Positions 29,168-42,800 of a DNA stretch of 64,000 bases are shown here, piece after piece. Location of the stretch: contig NC_059506.1 in assembly GCF_914767665.1 (NCBI RefSeq), forward strand, positions 1,240,001 through 1,304,000. The letters run 5' to 3'. Each line of letters starts with the position of its first letter. Within the stretch, counting starts at the first letter, position 1. Below the pieces are notes generated by a model. It had not been told where the DNA came from. It made no database searches and worked only from the letters and a program-made list of their open reading frames with translations. This DNA comes from Harmonia axyridis (Eukaryota > Arthropoda > Insecta > Coleoptera > Coccinellidae). A program made the position numbers and the translations under genes.

Positions 29168-30130
29168 ACGAACATTAACAATTTATGAAAATAATGCTAC
29201 ATTATGAACAGACATTAATAATATTATAATAATTACATATAAGTAGATATTTCAAAATAGAATAGTGCATTGTATTGTTTATTCGTTGAATAATCATCTA
29301 GGTATCAGTTGTTCTCATAGAGAAACAATAAGATTATGCTAACAATATACAAATTGCTTCTGTTTGAATAGAAATTCATTTGAAATCGAAAATAAAATGA
29401 CAGTTATATTCCCTGTTTTTCTTTCTATAAATTACAATTATTTCACTACCCAGCAGACAGTAGCTTCTTCAAATTTCACTTTTCTTTCAATTCAATAAAT
29501 TGTAAGAAAAAAGTGGCAATTTTAAAGGGGGTTTCATTATGAACTAAACAAACATGTATAGTCGTGTGGATGACACAGAAAGAATAATTTAAATTCTCAC
29601 ATTGTTCTCACATAGGCCAAGAAATTAGTTTTGACTCGTACATTATCTACTGTGAATTCTAGAAGAAGACCATTCTTGAAAAATTTTTTAACAATTTTCA
29701 AAAATTCAAAAATTTGAATGTATGATGACGGAGCAAGAATTCAGTAAAATTCGAACGAATATTGAGAATTAAATAAACTTCTACTACTGAAAAAAACGTA
29801 ATTATGTTTCTGTTTTAAGTTTTCGAAGGAAATTATCATTTCAAATAAAATAAAAGATTCAGTTCATTACAAGAATATAATTTTTACATTAAATTATTGC
29901 AAAATAATAAATTTCTTCATTAAAGTATTACAAAATAATAAAGTACATGATACCTAATGCTTATTCGGTGAATGAACACATATTAGCTTTTCTCATAAAG
30001 AAAAAATAAAATAATATTAACATTATTACTCAAATAACTTCTGTTTGAATCGAAATTCATTCTAAATCGAAAATAAAATAACAGTGGTATTACCACTTTT
30101 TCTTTCTATAAATAACAATTGTTCCACTGC
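29130..30130 (+). repeat. Tandem duplication of the SLC9C 3' end
   Basis: ATGACGGAGCAAGAATTCA occurs at about 29138 and again at about 29726. The downstream segments AAATCGAAAATAAAATGACAG and AAATCGAAAATAAAATAACAG occur about 690 bp apart. The second copy is diverged and would not encode the same end. Confidence 0.65.
29392..29397 (+). promoter_or_regulatory. Possible polyadenylation signal for SLC9C
   Basis: AATAAA lies about 225 bp after the stop codon. Other AT-rich signals are nearby, so this is only a candidate. Confidence 0.3.
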
Positions 30131-30815
30131 TTCCGAAATTTTTGAGTAGAGATTAAATAATTCAAACGATCAGAATACCGAAACATTCTGTCTCGATCGG
30201 TTTCTGAGGCAACATTTCCAGATAAATAAACCTTTACTAAATTATCATTCGCTATTTCGATCTCAATAATGATTTTATAAGCCTCCAACCTTCGGGTTCA
30301 CACAAAGAATCGATCTGAACACAACTGCAATTAGTTCACAACAATCGAAATTTTAAATTAATAACAAACAAGAATTACACAGTCTCCAAATAAGTAAACA
30401 CACTAAATGCTCCACAAACACTGGTTACAGAGGTAATAAAGTTTTTCATGGGCAACACTTAATATTTAGGAAAAAGAGTGGGGGAAGAGCTGATAAGATA
30501 ACATAAATGTATGACGTAGTAACTAATGCAAAATGCAAAGAAATTGACAAAATTATCGATGTAACAAAGATGGTCAAAAGAGAGAACGAGAAAAATGCAA
30601 ATGATACTTAAAAAGCAAAAAAATCGAATAATACGATTGAAAATGAGAGGAGAACAAAAACAAAAGATCGAGAGACGCTGAAAGCATACAAAAATAGAGA
30701 ATTAAGAAATATTACAAATTCTAAAAACAAAGTCATGCTTAAAGGAGAAAACTCTCCCGAATGAACAACAGTAGAATATTGGAGCAATTATAGTAGAGAC
30801 TTAGGAAATACAATT
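30131..30815. other. Intergenic region, no gene recognised
   Basis: AT-rich sequence with A-rich runs near 30590-30800. A 61-codon open stretch at 30106-30288 on the minus strand lacks an ATG and has no recognisable family. Confidence 0.35.
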
Positions 30816-31480
30816 TCAGTCCTCATACAGAAAAAATAAATGTGAAATGAGATAAGATGAGATAGGTAAAAGTAAAGAAGTTCTATGTTCCTCGTGATGT
30901 TTACATGCATTATAATATTTCAGCGATAGAAACATGAATTTGATCAGAATTTCTTTTAACTTAAGAATTTGCCTAGTCATCGTTCGTAAATTGAATAAAT
31001 AATTCTTGGATTTTCTACAGAGTAATAATGAATGAAAATTGTGCCTATTGATGGCTCCGGAATTGTGGAAGGTTGTTTCATCACTGAATAAAACAAATTC
31101 AAAAAATGTAGGGTTCTGTTCAATTTGAAAACTTGCCCAATTACAAAAATTCAGATGGTTTTCAAAATCACTATCGGTAAGCGCCTGGTGCGTCTGAATG
31201 TGGTAGGCATGATACTTATTATTTTTGGGGAGTCTAAAAACTGAACACTCAGTTATACTACAGACTACACCAAGCTCCCTTTGGCTTGTGTGTGGATTTT
31301 CAGTTACATGCAGTAAAGCCTCGAGCTCCTTGTCTTCGTTAGTGGCCGATTTCACCCTCTATTCTTTTTTATACTTGACATCTTCTGTCTCTATAAATCT
31401 GTTTAAATGCCTCCGAAATCTAGATGGATGTCTTCTTTCGGGATATTCGACAGTATAGCATCAACTGGCTAATAAACAGT
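30816..31480 (-). pseudogene. IS630/mariner-type transposase relic (second family)
   Basis: It reads ERRHPSRFRRHLNRF upstream, then HVTENPHTSQRELG, HAYHIQTHQALTDSDFENHL, and FEFVLFSDETTFHNSGAINR with the first catalytic Asp of the DDE core. The rest is decayed. A stretch with TAAGTTAAAAGAAATTCTG from its 3' side recurs inverted at 32086-32150. Confidence 0.8.
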
Positions 31481-31690
31481 TTCTGTGGCACTGCGCCAAT
31501 ATGAAAATCATATCAACCATTTCATCTTTACCAAAATTCATCTCAATTTATTGTATTCGGAAATCACTTTGAGCTCTAAATAACGATATTTTGATAAATA
31601 CTTAATAACAGTTTCTGTGGCACTGCTCCGACATGAAAATCATATCAACCATTTTCATAAATGATTTCATGAATAATAATTTTTTTTGAT
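31470..31690. repeat. Tandem duplication of about 130 bp
   Basis: AACAGTTTCTGTGGCACTGC begins both units (about 31477 and 31607), followed by ATGAAAATCATATCAACCAT in each. Confidence 0.65.
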
Positions 31691-31980
31691 GCCGATAAAA
31701 CTGTGTAATCGTTAGAATACACAAGTTACCAATAATACCTATGTATGTGTTACTTATTCGGACAAATATTATCATTTTCATGTTGAACTTCAAGTATTAT
31801 GATTTTGGAAGGGTTTTAAAGTTTTTCAAAAATTGATCATTCACTTTGGTTTCATTGTGTGACTCATTTAAAATATCCGTTAGTTATGTTCATTAATATC
31901 AATTAATATTAAATAATCCTAAGGTTACTCCTGCAAAAATGTAAGGTTTTAAACTGTGTACATCATCATGGACAAAAATA

Positions 31981-32058
31981 CAGGGTGTTACATTTGAAAA
32001 AATCGAGAAGAAACAATTTGAAATTCTTCATATTTGGACATTGATAACGGACACCCTG
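31981..32058. mobile_element. Nano-element, 78 bp
   Basis: TA-CAGGGTGTTACATTTG at the left and ACGGACACCCTG-TA at the right. The arms beyond the outer dozen bases are not complementary. Confidence 0.6.
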
Positions 32059-32297
32059 TATAAAAGAGGTTGATCATTTACGAACGATGACTAGGCAAAT
32101 TCTTAAGTTAAAAGAAATTCTGATAAAATTCATATTTCTATCGGTTCTGGAAATCGATAAAGGGCATTTACCGAACTACTGTTTCGTCGAAATTTTGCAG
32201 TTTTTTCTGAATAAGATCCGTACCGTTGGGAAAATATCCCTAATATTTTGCATCATGATAGAGGTATTGAAGAGCATTGAAAATATGCAAAAATATA

Positions 32298-32357
32298 AGG
32301 GGTGTTCCATTTGAAAAATCACTCATTTGTTGAATAATTCTATTTGGGAACACCCTG
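32298..32357. mobile_element. Nano-element, 60 bp
   Basis: TA-AGGGGTGTTCCATTTG at the left and GGGAACACCCTG-TA at the right. The same GTGTTCC end is found in the 24-kb nano-elements. Confidence 0.6.
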
Positions 32358-32639
32358 TATATCAGAAAATAATTTCCAGAGATGCAGAATTGAGAGTAAA
32401 AAAGAAATGCTTTTCAACTAAATTTTTGAAACGTTTGGTTTGGCAGCTATGGAAACCTAACACACTATTGCAGGACCCTGTATAGTTACTAATTATAACT
32501 ATTTTTTCCAATTTCAATTCATTGAAAAATTTCAATTGGATAAGGGAGTTGCTTGATAAGATAACTCATTATAATTTGTATAAATCTTTATTTACATAAT
32601 GGAATTTTTTCTTGAAAATTTTTTTATTCCATTTCAGAT

Positions 32640-32995
32640 TTTTACATTTGGTTTTACCATTCTATTTAAAGTTTAATTTAACTTTATTTTAAAAGTAACT
32701 GTCTCTTAATAAAGCCGTTTCCTTCAATAAATCCCGTTGAGATTTTTCGCAGAAATCTCTTTCAAATAGTTAAATTTTAAATATTCTAGGACCTGCCATT
32801 TAAATTGGAACAAACCATGAATGTGTTTTTAGATTTGGTTGAACCGTTCTATTTAAGATTCAATTCAACATTAATTTTAAAATTAATTCTGTTAATAACA
32901 CCTTTTCCTTCGATATATCTCCGAGATTGTACACAATAATCTCTCTCAAATAGTAACCTTTCCTGACTTTCAAATTGAAACAGACCTAGAATGAG
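32640..32995. repeat. Diverged tandem duplication, about 185-bp units
   Basis: Two units share an ATTTGGTT..ACC.TTCTATTTAA start and a later TCTTTCAAATAGTNA-like stretch and TTTCAAATTGAAACA-like end. It lies just beyond the 3' end of HAPSTR1. Confidence 0.45.
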
Positions 32996-33195
32996 AAAAT
33001 AATATGAATATTATAATATATATTTCTTTTGTGTGAATATTGCTTTTAATTCTGTCGAATTATACTTATTTCTTTTAATACTTATTAAAAGAATTTTACG
33101 GGGTATTTCCTTTATTTTTAAAAATATTCAAATTTTTTTGTGGAAATTTAACAATATTCAGATTTCAAAAGAAAAGGCATCATTGTATTTTCGCG

Positions 33196-33262
33196 ATTGA
33201 ACTTATTACCGAAGATAAAACTTATATATATATATATATATTACTCGAATATTATCTTTGGT
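33196..33262. repeat. (TA)n microsatellite inside a hairpin
   Basis: TTATTACCGAAGATAA pairs with TTATCTTTGGTAATAA across about ten TA units (33222-33241). Confidence 0.6.
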
Positions 33263-33592
33263 AATAAGTTCTTAATTTAAATTTTAATAAATAATGAAAT
33301 ATACCTGAGACAAAACTAAGATTTTTATCCAAAACAAAAAATATACAATTGCCTCATAAGATACTTCAAGAACAACTAGCTGGTACAATTATTTAACAAA
33401 GTAAATTAAAATATAAAGCACAATAAAATATTCATGTATCATGAATAATCGAATACCAGCTGTATCATCTTAAATTCCGTTCTGATTCTTCAATATCAGT
33501 ATCGTACAGGTATATAGAATTCGATTCGCTTTATATACATGAAAATTCTCAATAGGTAGTGATCACATCGGAAACTGGGAAATTTTTCCACT

Positions 33593-33839
33593 TCACATGA
33601 ACCGCGGTTTTTTTTGCTGTGTAGGACTGTCCATTGTAACATCGGAGGGACTGGCTGGTCTCTTGCAATGACGAGCCATTTCACCTTGTATGAATGAGCA
33701 TAAATCTGAGGTAGTTCTCTTACTTAGAGGGGCCCTAAAAAGAGCTTCTCGAAAAGTATGAAGATCGGTATCTAAACCTAAAGAAGCTGGTGGTGACACT
33801 CCTGGAGGCGGAGATATATTTCGTGGTCTGGGAGATAAC
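33593..33839 (-). CDS. HAPSTR1: HAPSTR1 exon 4, C-terminus
   Basis: Acceptor TTTGCAG. Pro-rich start (SPRPRNISPPPG), the LDTDLHTFREALF segment, SDLCSFIQGEMARH, and the nuclear-signal-like end QQKKPRFM with TGA at 33593. Confidence 0.92.
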
Positions 33840-36800
33840 CTGCAAAGATAAAGCTCAATTATTTTTGCGCTCTTGTTCCCAAGTGGCTATCATTCTGACA
33901 AAGTAAGAGTTCTGCTGTGTCGTCTACCTATAAAAATTGATAATTCATCAAGAACTTAAAAAAAAAGATCTGGATTTTTTAAATTTCCAGAGAAATTTTG
34001 AGGTTGAATCCACAAATCTGGAAAGGTAACAACGTTTTTGCCATCGTATTCCTCAAAGCATCTAGAATTGTTATGATGAAAATCTTCTACACATAAACTA
34101 CTGAGCATATTTAAAGAAGAGAGTACTCATGAAGAAACAAATAACAAGAAAAAATATTTTTTTTTTATTTAAAAGATGCAAACAAAAATTGAATTATTAG
34201 TATATTTCAACAAATTAAATGTCCAAAAGTTTCCCCATGATTAGCAATGAACAGTGCATCCCATTTTGGGTGAGACAGCCAGGTTTCTCGCTTGTTATTT
34301 AAGATAGAGCCTTGCGGTTTTCACGTTCCTGTCCTACTTTTTCGTGAAACTCAAGTTGGTCTAATCAGATTTTTCATAACTGTTTCCGTTCAAGAGATAC
34401 AGGGTGATTTTGGAAATTGATACTTTTCGGACCCCTTCTTTATCTCCGAAGTTATTAGAAATAATGCTGAGGTAAAAACTACGTCTGAATCAGAATTCTG
34501 CGTAGAATCCAGTGGCGTACTCAATTTTTTTTTCGGGTTATGGTTTTGAAGATTCAACACAAACCTATATTTTTTTTAATGAAACACCCTATATATCATT
34601 ACTTCGTTGAATTCGTAATTTTTTTCCCTCCAAAATGATGTATGATACTATGTAGGTAGGATGTTCAGAAATGTTAAAAAAACACTAAAACATCAAATAA
34701 TGATGATTTTTTCGTTAATTGCCAATGGATTTCCCCTATTAAAAAACAATCAATTGGATTATTTTCATGTTTGATTTTTATTCATAGTAGAGTAAGCAAA
34801 CAAAGATAATACACTCATCACTAACATGAAAAACAAAACGTAGGTACCTACCTAAAAGCAAAAATAAATAATACAAAAATTCATTAACATTGCATAATAT
34901 CTTATAGATTAAACTGTTCAAATTGCTGTCCATTTTGTCTTATACATAATTGACAAAAATTTTCTATACGCCTGAGTGCATTTAATATTATAAAATATTG
35001 TAAATCCTGGAAAACTGCCTCTATTGATGCACGAAGTTCTTCGGGACTGTTGTGTCTTTTACTGTAGTATAATCTGTATAATATATCTATTAGGGAAAAT
35101 GGACAGCAATTTGAACAGTTTAATCTATAAGATATTATGCAATGTTAATGAATTTTTGTATTATTTATTTGTTGCTATTAGGTAGGTACCTACGTTTTGT
35201 TTTTCATGTTAGTGATGAGTGTATTATCTTTGTTTGCTTACTCTACTATGAATAAAAATCAAACATGAAAATAATCCAATTGATTGTTTTTTAATAGGGG
35301 AAATCCATTGGCAATCAACGAAAAAATCATCATTATTTGATGTTTTAGTGTTTTTTTAACATTTCTGAACATCCTACCTACATAGTATCATACATCATTT
35401 TGAAGGGAAAAAAATAACGAATTCAACGAAGTAATGATATATAGGGTGTTTCATTAAAAAAAATATAGGTTTGTGTTGAATCTTCAAAACCATAACCCGA
35501 AAAAAAAATTTGAGTACGCCACTGGATTCTACGCAGAATTCTGATTCAGACGTAGTTTTTACCTCAGAATTATTTCTAATAACTTCGGAGATAAAGGAGG
35601 TGTCCGAAAAGTATCAATTTCCAAAATCACCCTGTATCTCTTGAACGGAAACAGTTATGAAAAATCTGATTAGACCAACTTGAGTTTCACGAAAAAGTAG
35701 GACAGGGACGTGAGAAAAGCAAGGCTCTATCTTAAATAACAAGCGAGAAACCTGGCTGTCTCACCCAAAATGGGATGCACTGAACAGTTCTATCCTCTGT
35801 TCTAATTTTCAGACATCAGTTAATGAGAAAAAATAATAAGAAATAAATAAATAAGAATCGATAATACTGGAGAAATTTGCCTGAAATTACAAACAATCTA
35901 AAATTCAGAATTATGTACCAATGCATCTGTTTGCACTGGTAACAATTCCAAAATTCGGCATGTGATGAGATTTGATTATTCGGTTCATGCAGTTGAAAAA
36001 AAATCAGGAAACAAACTAGTTTTTATTTTTAAATATGTTCGTACGGACATACAAATGATTCCATGAGACTGTGAAGTACTTCATCATGACCATCTTAAGC
36101 ATGAAATACTTGTATCTCCAGAGAAATTCATTATATGGAAAAGTAAGAGACAAAATGTTTTTAGGTTTTTGAGAAGATTAATATTCTGCAAAGAAAAATA
36201 TATATTCCCTATTCAAAAAAATCTACTTGACCTTAAAATCAAAATCCAAGGTCTTATTGGATGTTCCCCCTGAAAACTAATAATGAAACTTTTTTAACCC
36301 AGGCTCACCCAATGTGTTTTTTCTATGTATCTTTTAAAATGGATCACCCTCCATAACGACCTATTACAATGCATGTTAGGATAATGGGTCTATCGCATCT
36401 AGTATCCAATTCACAATAAAAAAATTATCGAATCCTTACGGGATATCAAAAATCATTAATATTATAGGCTCCGGTGAAATCATTTCATTATGCTACCTGA
36501 AATTTCTATCGCAAAAATAATTTTGGAATGTGATCATAACCTCAATTCACTTTGCACTACACTAGCCTGTATAGTACTAGATAAATAATTTGGAATTTGA
36601 ACAGAAATTAGTTTAGAAATGAAAATTGATGTCGAGTTGAATGTCAATTTTCTAGTTTATTTTCTAGAGCCCTAAGTATCCTCAAATTTTTGTTTCTTTC
36701 TATTGTTTCCTTGATCTTTTCGGTATTATTTCTTCCCCTTATCAAGTTTCTGGTTTCCTGTTTCAGCTTGTTTTTTTTTGGGTGGGGCTGTTGAGCATAT

Positions 36801-39800
36801 TTTCTTAGTTGCTGTTAATATTGTTTCTCTCATTCTTTTCCCCAACTCATTTGCATCCATTTTATCTAAGTTCTCCATGGATGTTAGTTTTCCCTGAAGT
36901 TCCTCCTGATATTTTTCTCTGTTGTTTTTGAGTTCATCCATGGTTGGAAATCTCTTAGGTGTTAACAACTTCCTTCTCTCCATCTTTGTGTCGATTTCTA
37001 CCTTTGCCCTCACCATTCTATGGTCGCTTCCCATGTTAAATCTGTTGACCACTGACACATCCTTGATAATCACTTGTTATCGGATATCACAAAGTCAATT
37101 TCATTTTTATATCTTCCGTCTGGACTTATCCATGTCCACCGTCTGTTATTTGGTTTCTCGAAAAAAGTATTCATGAAATATAAATTTTCCTGTTGTAAAT
37201 AGTTAATCAATCTATCTCCTCTTTCAAACTTCCTAGACCAAAATTTCCTCTGTTGGGGATATTGTTGATGTTGTTATTTTCCACTTTGGCATTGAAGTCA
37301 CCTATAACTACTTTGAAATGTGATCTTTCCGCTTTCGCCATTGAAATGTCTTCATACATCCTCTCAACTTCCTCGTCATCTGAGTTGGTGGTAGGAGCGT
37401 ATACTTGGATGATTTGCAGTGTGTACCTGTCGGATATTTGTACTACTATATATATTACTCTGTCTGATATTACTACAGTCTTTGTTGTTCTGAAAGAACA
37501 TATGACCCGAATGTAGAATTGTACATTTTTCTTCTGACAGTCTTGTTTCGCTCAAGCCTAGGATGTCCAAACTAAGATGTCTAAAATACTGGTATGTTCA
37601 CCAATTAGATTTTGTTTAAAATAATTCTGGCGAGTAGTGACTCAGGCAGGCATGGGTCCCTTTTTTCCTTTTCTTCCGTAAGGTGGCGCTATACAAAGAA
37701 TTGACCAATCGACGGCATCATTTCTAAATTTTCATTTGTTCAGGCTAATATCGTTATCATTGTTGGCTCGATCTCAAAAAGGCATTGACAGAAAGACAAC
37801 GATGCGGAAATCAAGTGAAAAGAGACCAATACCATTAAAATCCAAGAAGGGTGGAACCTTCAAAAGCCCCCACTTTAATCTTAAGGTTTTTCAAGGGTAA
37901 GTAAGCACACCAGTGATTTATATATCTTAATCTAAACTAAAGGCGATGCGAAAAGGCCACAGAGTAATAAAAACATTGAGATACTCTACCCTCTATAATA
38001 GTACAGGATGTCCCAAATTCGAAGCTCACTCAAAGCACCTCAAAAACTATAAGACCTAGAGAAACTTTTCAAGGACACCCGAGCTCTACTTTCGAAATAA
38101 TTTTCAGAGATATAGAACAAAGTTGATGTTTCTTAAATGAGCCACCCTATATTTTTTAATGTATTTTTTAGCCACAGATTTGTCGAAAAATATCGCGTTA
38201 TCGGTTTTCAAAAATGTCATCCGTTTCAAAGATATTGAGTTATTCGACTCATTGTTTGATGTGACACCTTATATGTATATAAATATTTTTTATCCATTTC
38301 GAGATAATAATAATAATATTTTTTCAGCACTTGGCTAGTACAAAAATGGAAAATTAACATAATTAATTCATTTTGTGTTCATTGTATAATTGTAATCCAA
38401 TCATATAGGGATCTCTCAATCAATAATTAATTATAAACTTGATCTTGACAAATAAATAAATAACTAATTAAATGGTAATACCCTAAATATGACTGGATTA
38501 CAATAATACGATAAACAAAAAAAAAATTAAATCTCGAAATAAACGAAAAATATTTATAAATAGGATGTCCCATCACAAAAATTAAGTGAAAAACTCATTA
38601 TGTATTTTGTTGCAGAATAAAAGCCTTTATTATTATTAGACTTTTGCCTATACGCGTAGGATTTCTCCTCGCCGTCGGCTTCTCACTCCTCGCTAAGAGG
38701 AACATTCACTCAATCCCAGATATTTAAAATATCAGAAGGGTAGAGCTCGGTCTTGTCTGGTCCTTGTGGTCCCCCTGGTTCTCGTCGAACTTCTGGTCCT
38801 CTTACACGCGATCCTTGGACGTGTCCTTTGCTTCCTAGGAATTTTCTCACCGTCCTTGCAGTACCTAAAAGAACAGCTTTTTGCATTATATTACATATAT
38901 AGTCACTAAGTCCCAGTTGCTTGATATTCCTCTTCAGATTTTTGGGTACTATTCCTGTTGTTGAGATGATAATTGGAATAGTTCTCGTTCCACACTGGCG
39001 CTCTGAAATTCGAGGTCCCCGTATTTTGAAATTTTTTCGACCTCTTTTTGACGCATGTTGTTGTTATTGGGTATTGCTACGTCGATGAGTATAGCTGCCT
39101 TTTGGTGTTTATCAACAAGCAGTATATCTGGCCTGTTTTATCAGTCAAAACTGTACGATCCCAGTACAGTTTATAGCGTTCGTTTTCCAGGATGGTTTCC
39201 GGTCGGTACTTGTAGTATGGCACTTTTTCAGAATAAATTAGTGTTAATTTGGTTGCCATTTCTTGGTGTAGTATCTTTCCTACTGCATCGTGTCTCTCTT
39301 TATATTCATTCCCTGCAAACATTTGACATCCTTCCGTGATATGTTGGATTGTCTCATTCGTTGGAAACCCATAACGGCATCGATCGTCAGTAATAGTTCG
39401 ATCCTTTATGATATGCTTGCAGTAATTTCTAGTTGAGATCACTTGATCTTGGATGGCTGAAAGAAAACCTTCCGTTTCTGCACCTGATGTGAGCCAATAG
39501 TTCGACGCTTCAATGTCGACATGATCCTGGTTCACCTCGTTGAAATGTCATCCATGTAGGGGCTTTTCTCTCCATCTTTGCAGTTTTTCTTGGATTGTCT
39601 GGTGGTTGTATGAAAATTGCTCCTTGTGAAGTTGTAAAGGTGTTGATTCGTCTGCTTCACACAGTACTTTGTAGACCTCTGACGTGCCTGATTTGTCTTT
39701 GAAGTATGTTCGTAGGCATTATTATTATTATGATCGTCGAAACTGATGACATTTTTGAAAAACCGGTAACAGGATGCTTGTCAACAAATCTGCGGTCTGA

Positions 39801-42800
39801 AAACTTCATCGAAAAATATAGGGTGTCCCATTTAAAAACAAAAACTCTCCTTTATCTCTCTAAAATGGCAATTAATTTCTTGATATTTTATGGGTACCAT
39901 AAAAATTTCTGAAAAAAACTTTTTGAAATTTTTCGAATACCTCCAACAGAAACCAAGATATAACAAAATATTTGAAACGGTCATTTTTCAGAAATGCCCT
40001 GTAACTTGATAACGAATCAAGATATCTATGATCTGCTTTCTAATACCTCATTATTTCGAAAGAGATTGGGGTCCTTGAAGATTTTTCTCTAAGTCTTAGA
40101 GTTCTCAAGATACTTTCAGTGAATTTGGAATATGGACATCTTGTTCATTCAGCTGTAAAGCCAATTATAGTCTGTCTTTGTTGCTAAGTTCAAAGTGAAT
40201 AAGTAAAGATTTCTGATTCAGAAATAAAAATGAAATGGCATCTCTATGTATATAATACTCTGACGTAGGGGGTTATGAAAGGATTTAGGTTATTTAATCA
40301 TTTTTATCCAAATTCAATAAACACATCATTACACTCACCTATGATGTGAATGGTGATGAAAATGGTTCTGTCTTGGAGGTGGTGGTTTACCAGATAAGTA
40401 CGCTAAAAGGTCTTCTCTTCGTATCAATCTCCTTTTTCTCTTTACCCAATTCAATAGTTCTGTATTTCTTTTTTGATGGCCTAATTGTTTAGCTATTTCA
40501 TTAGATCTTTTCAAGCTTTCACATGATTCTGAAAAGGAATAAATTATTTTGATAAAAATTCATGTATAATTATATACATCTGTTTACGATCAGAATGATC
40601 ACATTCGCAATATTATTTTTTTCAATTCAGATAGAAATATCAGATATTTCATAAAAGAATGAAAATCGAGTGGCAAAAATGGATAATATCACCACATCAA
40701 GTCTAGGCAATCTGTTTTCTTATCCATCTTTGCTGCGGTAATCACATTAACATTAAAAGAAATCATTTCTGATGTCCTTTTAAAATAATGGTATGGTTAA
40801 AAAACACACTTCATCATTACTATATCCACAAACAATTAATCTATCAATTGAAAATACATTTCACTGTCATATATAAAAGAAAATCTCAAACAAATAACAT
40901 TATTCATATTTAAAGAAATACCTATCTAAATTTTAAAACTTCAAACAAGAAAACGACAATTTATCCATAAAATATATCGAGGAAATCATCCCCAAGAACA
41001 AAAAAAAAAGTACATATGTTAAATTGTTATCTTGTGAAAATAAGTAAAAAAACATATAAAAAATTCTTATACCAACGTGAAACAACATTCCACAAATGCC
41101 AGTTGTCTATCACAGGCAGAACATGATTTTGACCATAATTTCAGAGTCCCACACGATATTGCAAAATATTGAACCTATTAGGGGAGGTAATAAAGAAAAT
41201 ACAACAAAAACCGCATTTCGTTCAACGACCAAACAGACCTGAACGGATAACCATTATCCAAAAACTTTTTGTATGAAACCCTGGACATTTCAAATATTCA
41301 CCCTTTTACCGTTCTCTATATATTAAAGGAAATTGATATAATTTGAAATATTTGTAAAGATAATCACCTGAAGAAGTCAACATATAGTCGAATAATATTG
41401 TTAAATAAATTAGACAAAAATTAAGTAATTTTACTTTTAATCAATATTACCTACCAGATGTAAAGCCTCATCGAAATTGACCAAAGTAAATCGAATTTCT
41501 CACCTTTATACAGAGAAGTAACTGAACTAGCTGCCATCTGAAATTGTAACCATAAGGCTCCCGGATCTCCTGCATAACGATCTGAAAAATAATTTGATGA
41601 TTACCAATGCAAGAAAAAAACCTGCTTCATTCAATATTAATATATACTGCTCCATTGCCATGGCTATTCTGGAATATAATTATTTTATGAGGAACCCCAC
41701 AACTAAAAATATGTTTTGTCTTTAGTTTTTTCCAGAAAATAACTTACTCTGGAGATAAAAAGTATTTCATGCTTATTATGGTCTTGGTAAAGTAGTTCTC
41801 AAACAGAATCATTTGTTTTTGTATTCCATAAGAACATATTCAAAAAAATTATAAATAGAAAATAAGCTCATTCAAATAGTAATAAAACTTATTTCTACAA
41901 TGCTTTCATTGTGGTTTGTGAGATTTTCATGATTTCAAAGTATTTATTTGGATGCCTTTCAATAAAAATATATCAGCTCATTCTGTAAACAAATACACAA
42001 ACAAATCACTACACCTATACTGGGAGACAGAATTTTTGCTGAGGTTTGTATCTAAAGTCTGGTATATACGTTAAAATGTATGATGCCCCGTTTACATTTC
42101 CTTTGCTAATACTGAGATTTTATCTATACTTGCTTTATTGTTTGAAGTTTTTGTATTGCTCTATCTCAAAAGAATGAATACATATTTGTTATACATTGAC
42201 TTTGTTTTTAGGTTTATTTTCTATTTCTCATTTAGACTTCAATTGGTGCTAAGATTTGGCATATGATATTGTGTATATATATTTAGAAGCATCAATCACT
42301 CATTATTGATCCCTGTAACTGTGATATCTTTTATAAAATAATAATAATAAAAAAATTTTTCTGTAAAATATACATATATAAATAATTGCAAAATGTGCTA
42401 ACAACCTGAATGCGCTGTTCTATGTAACTCTGGATTCATTGTAGACATAAATTATCAGAAAGAGTCCAATAGTCATCAATTCAAACTGATGAAAAAAATA
42501 AGAAACCTTCATAAATTCATTCCACGAAAGAAAAAAAGGACACAAATATGAAAATGACACCATAAATTGGAAAAACTGTATTCATTTTTCAATGAGAAGG
42601 AATCATCCTCTGTATGGTCTTTGCTCTCTGTCAAGATCTAAAAATCCTTCTTATATTTTTTCTAAACCTGATGAATGGTACTGTTGATCATCCTTAACTG
42701 TGACAGAGTTTCAATGTTTATGCTCCCAAAATTCAATACTTCCAGCACATTCGCCTTTTATTAGACCAATTATAGTAAAAACATTTTTTGGAACAGTGTA

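Noticed and set aside
30106..30288. 61-codon minus-strand frame with a protein-like composition
   Set aside because: It starts at TTG, has no ATG and no recognisable family, and overlaps the duplicated SLC9C 3' region.
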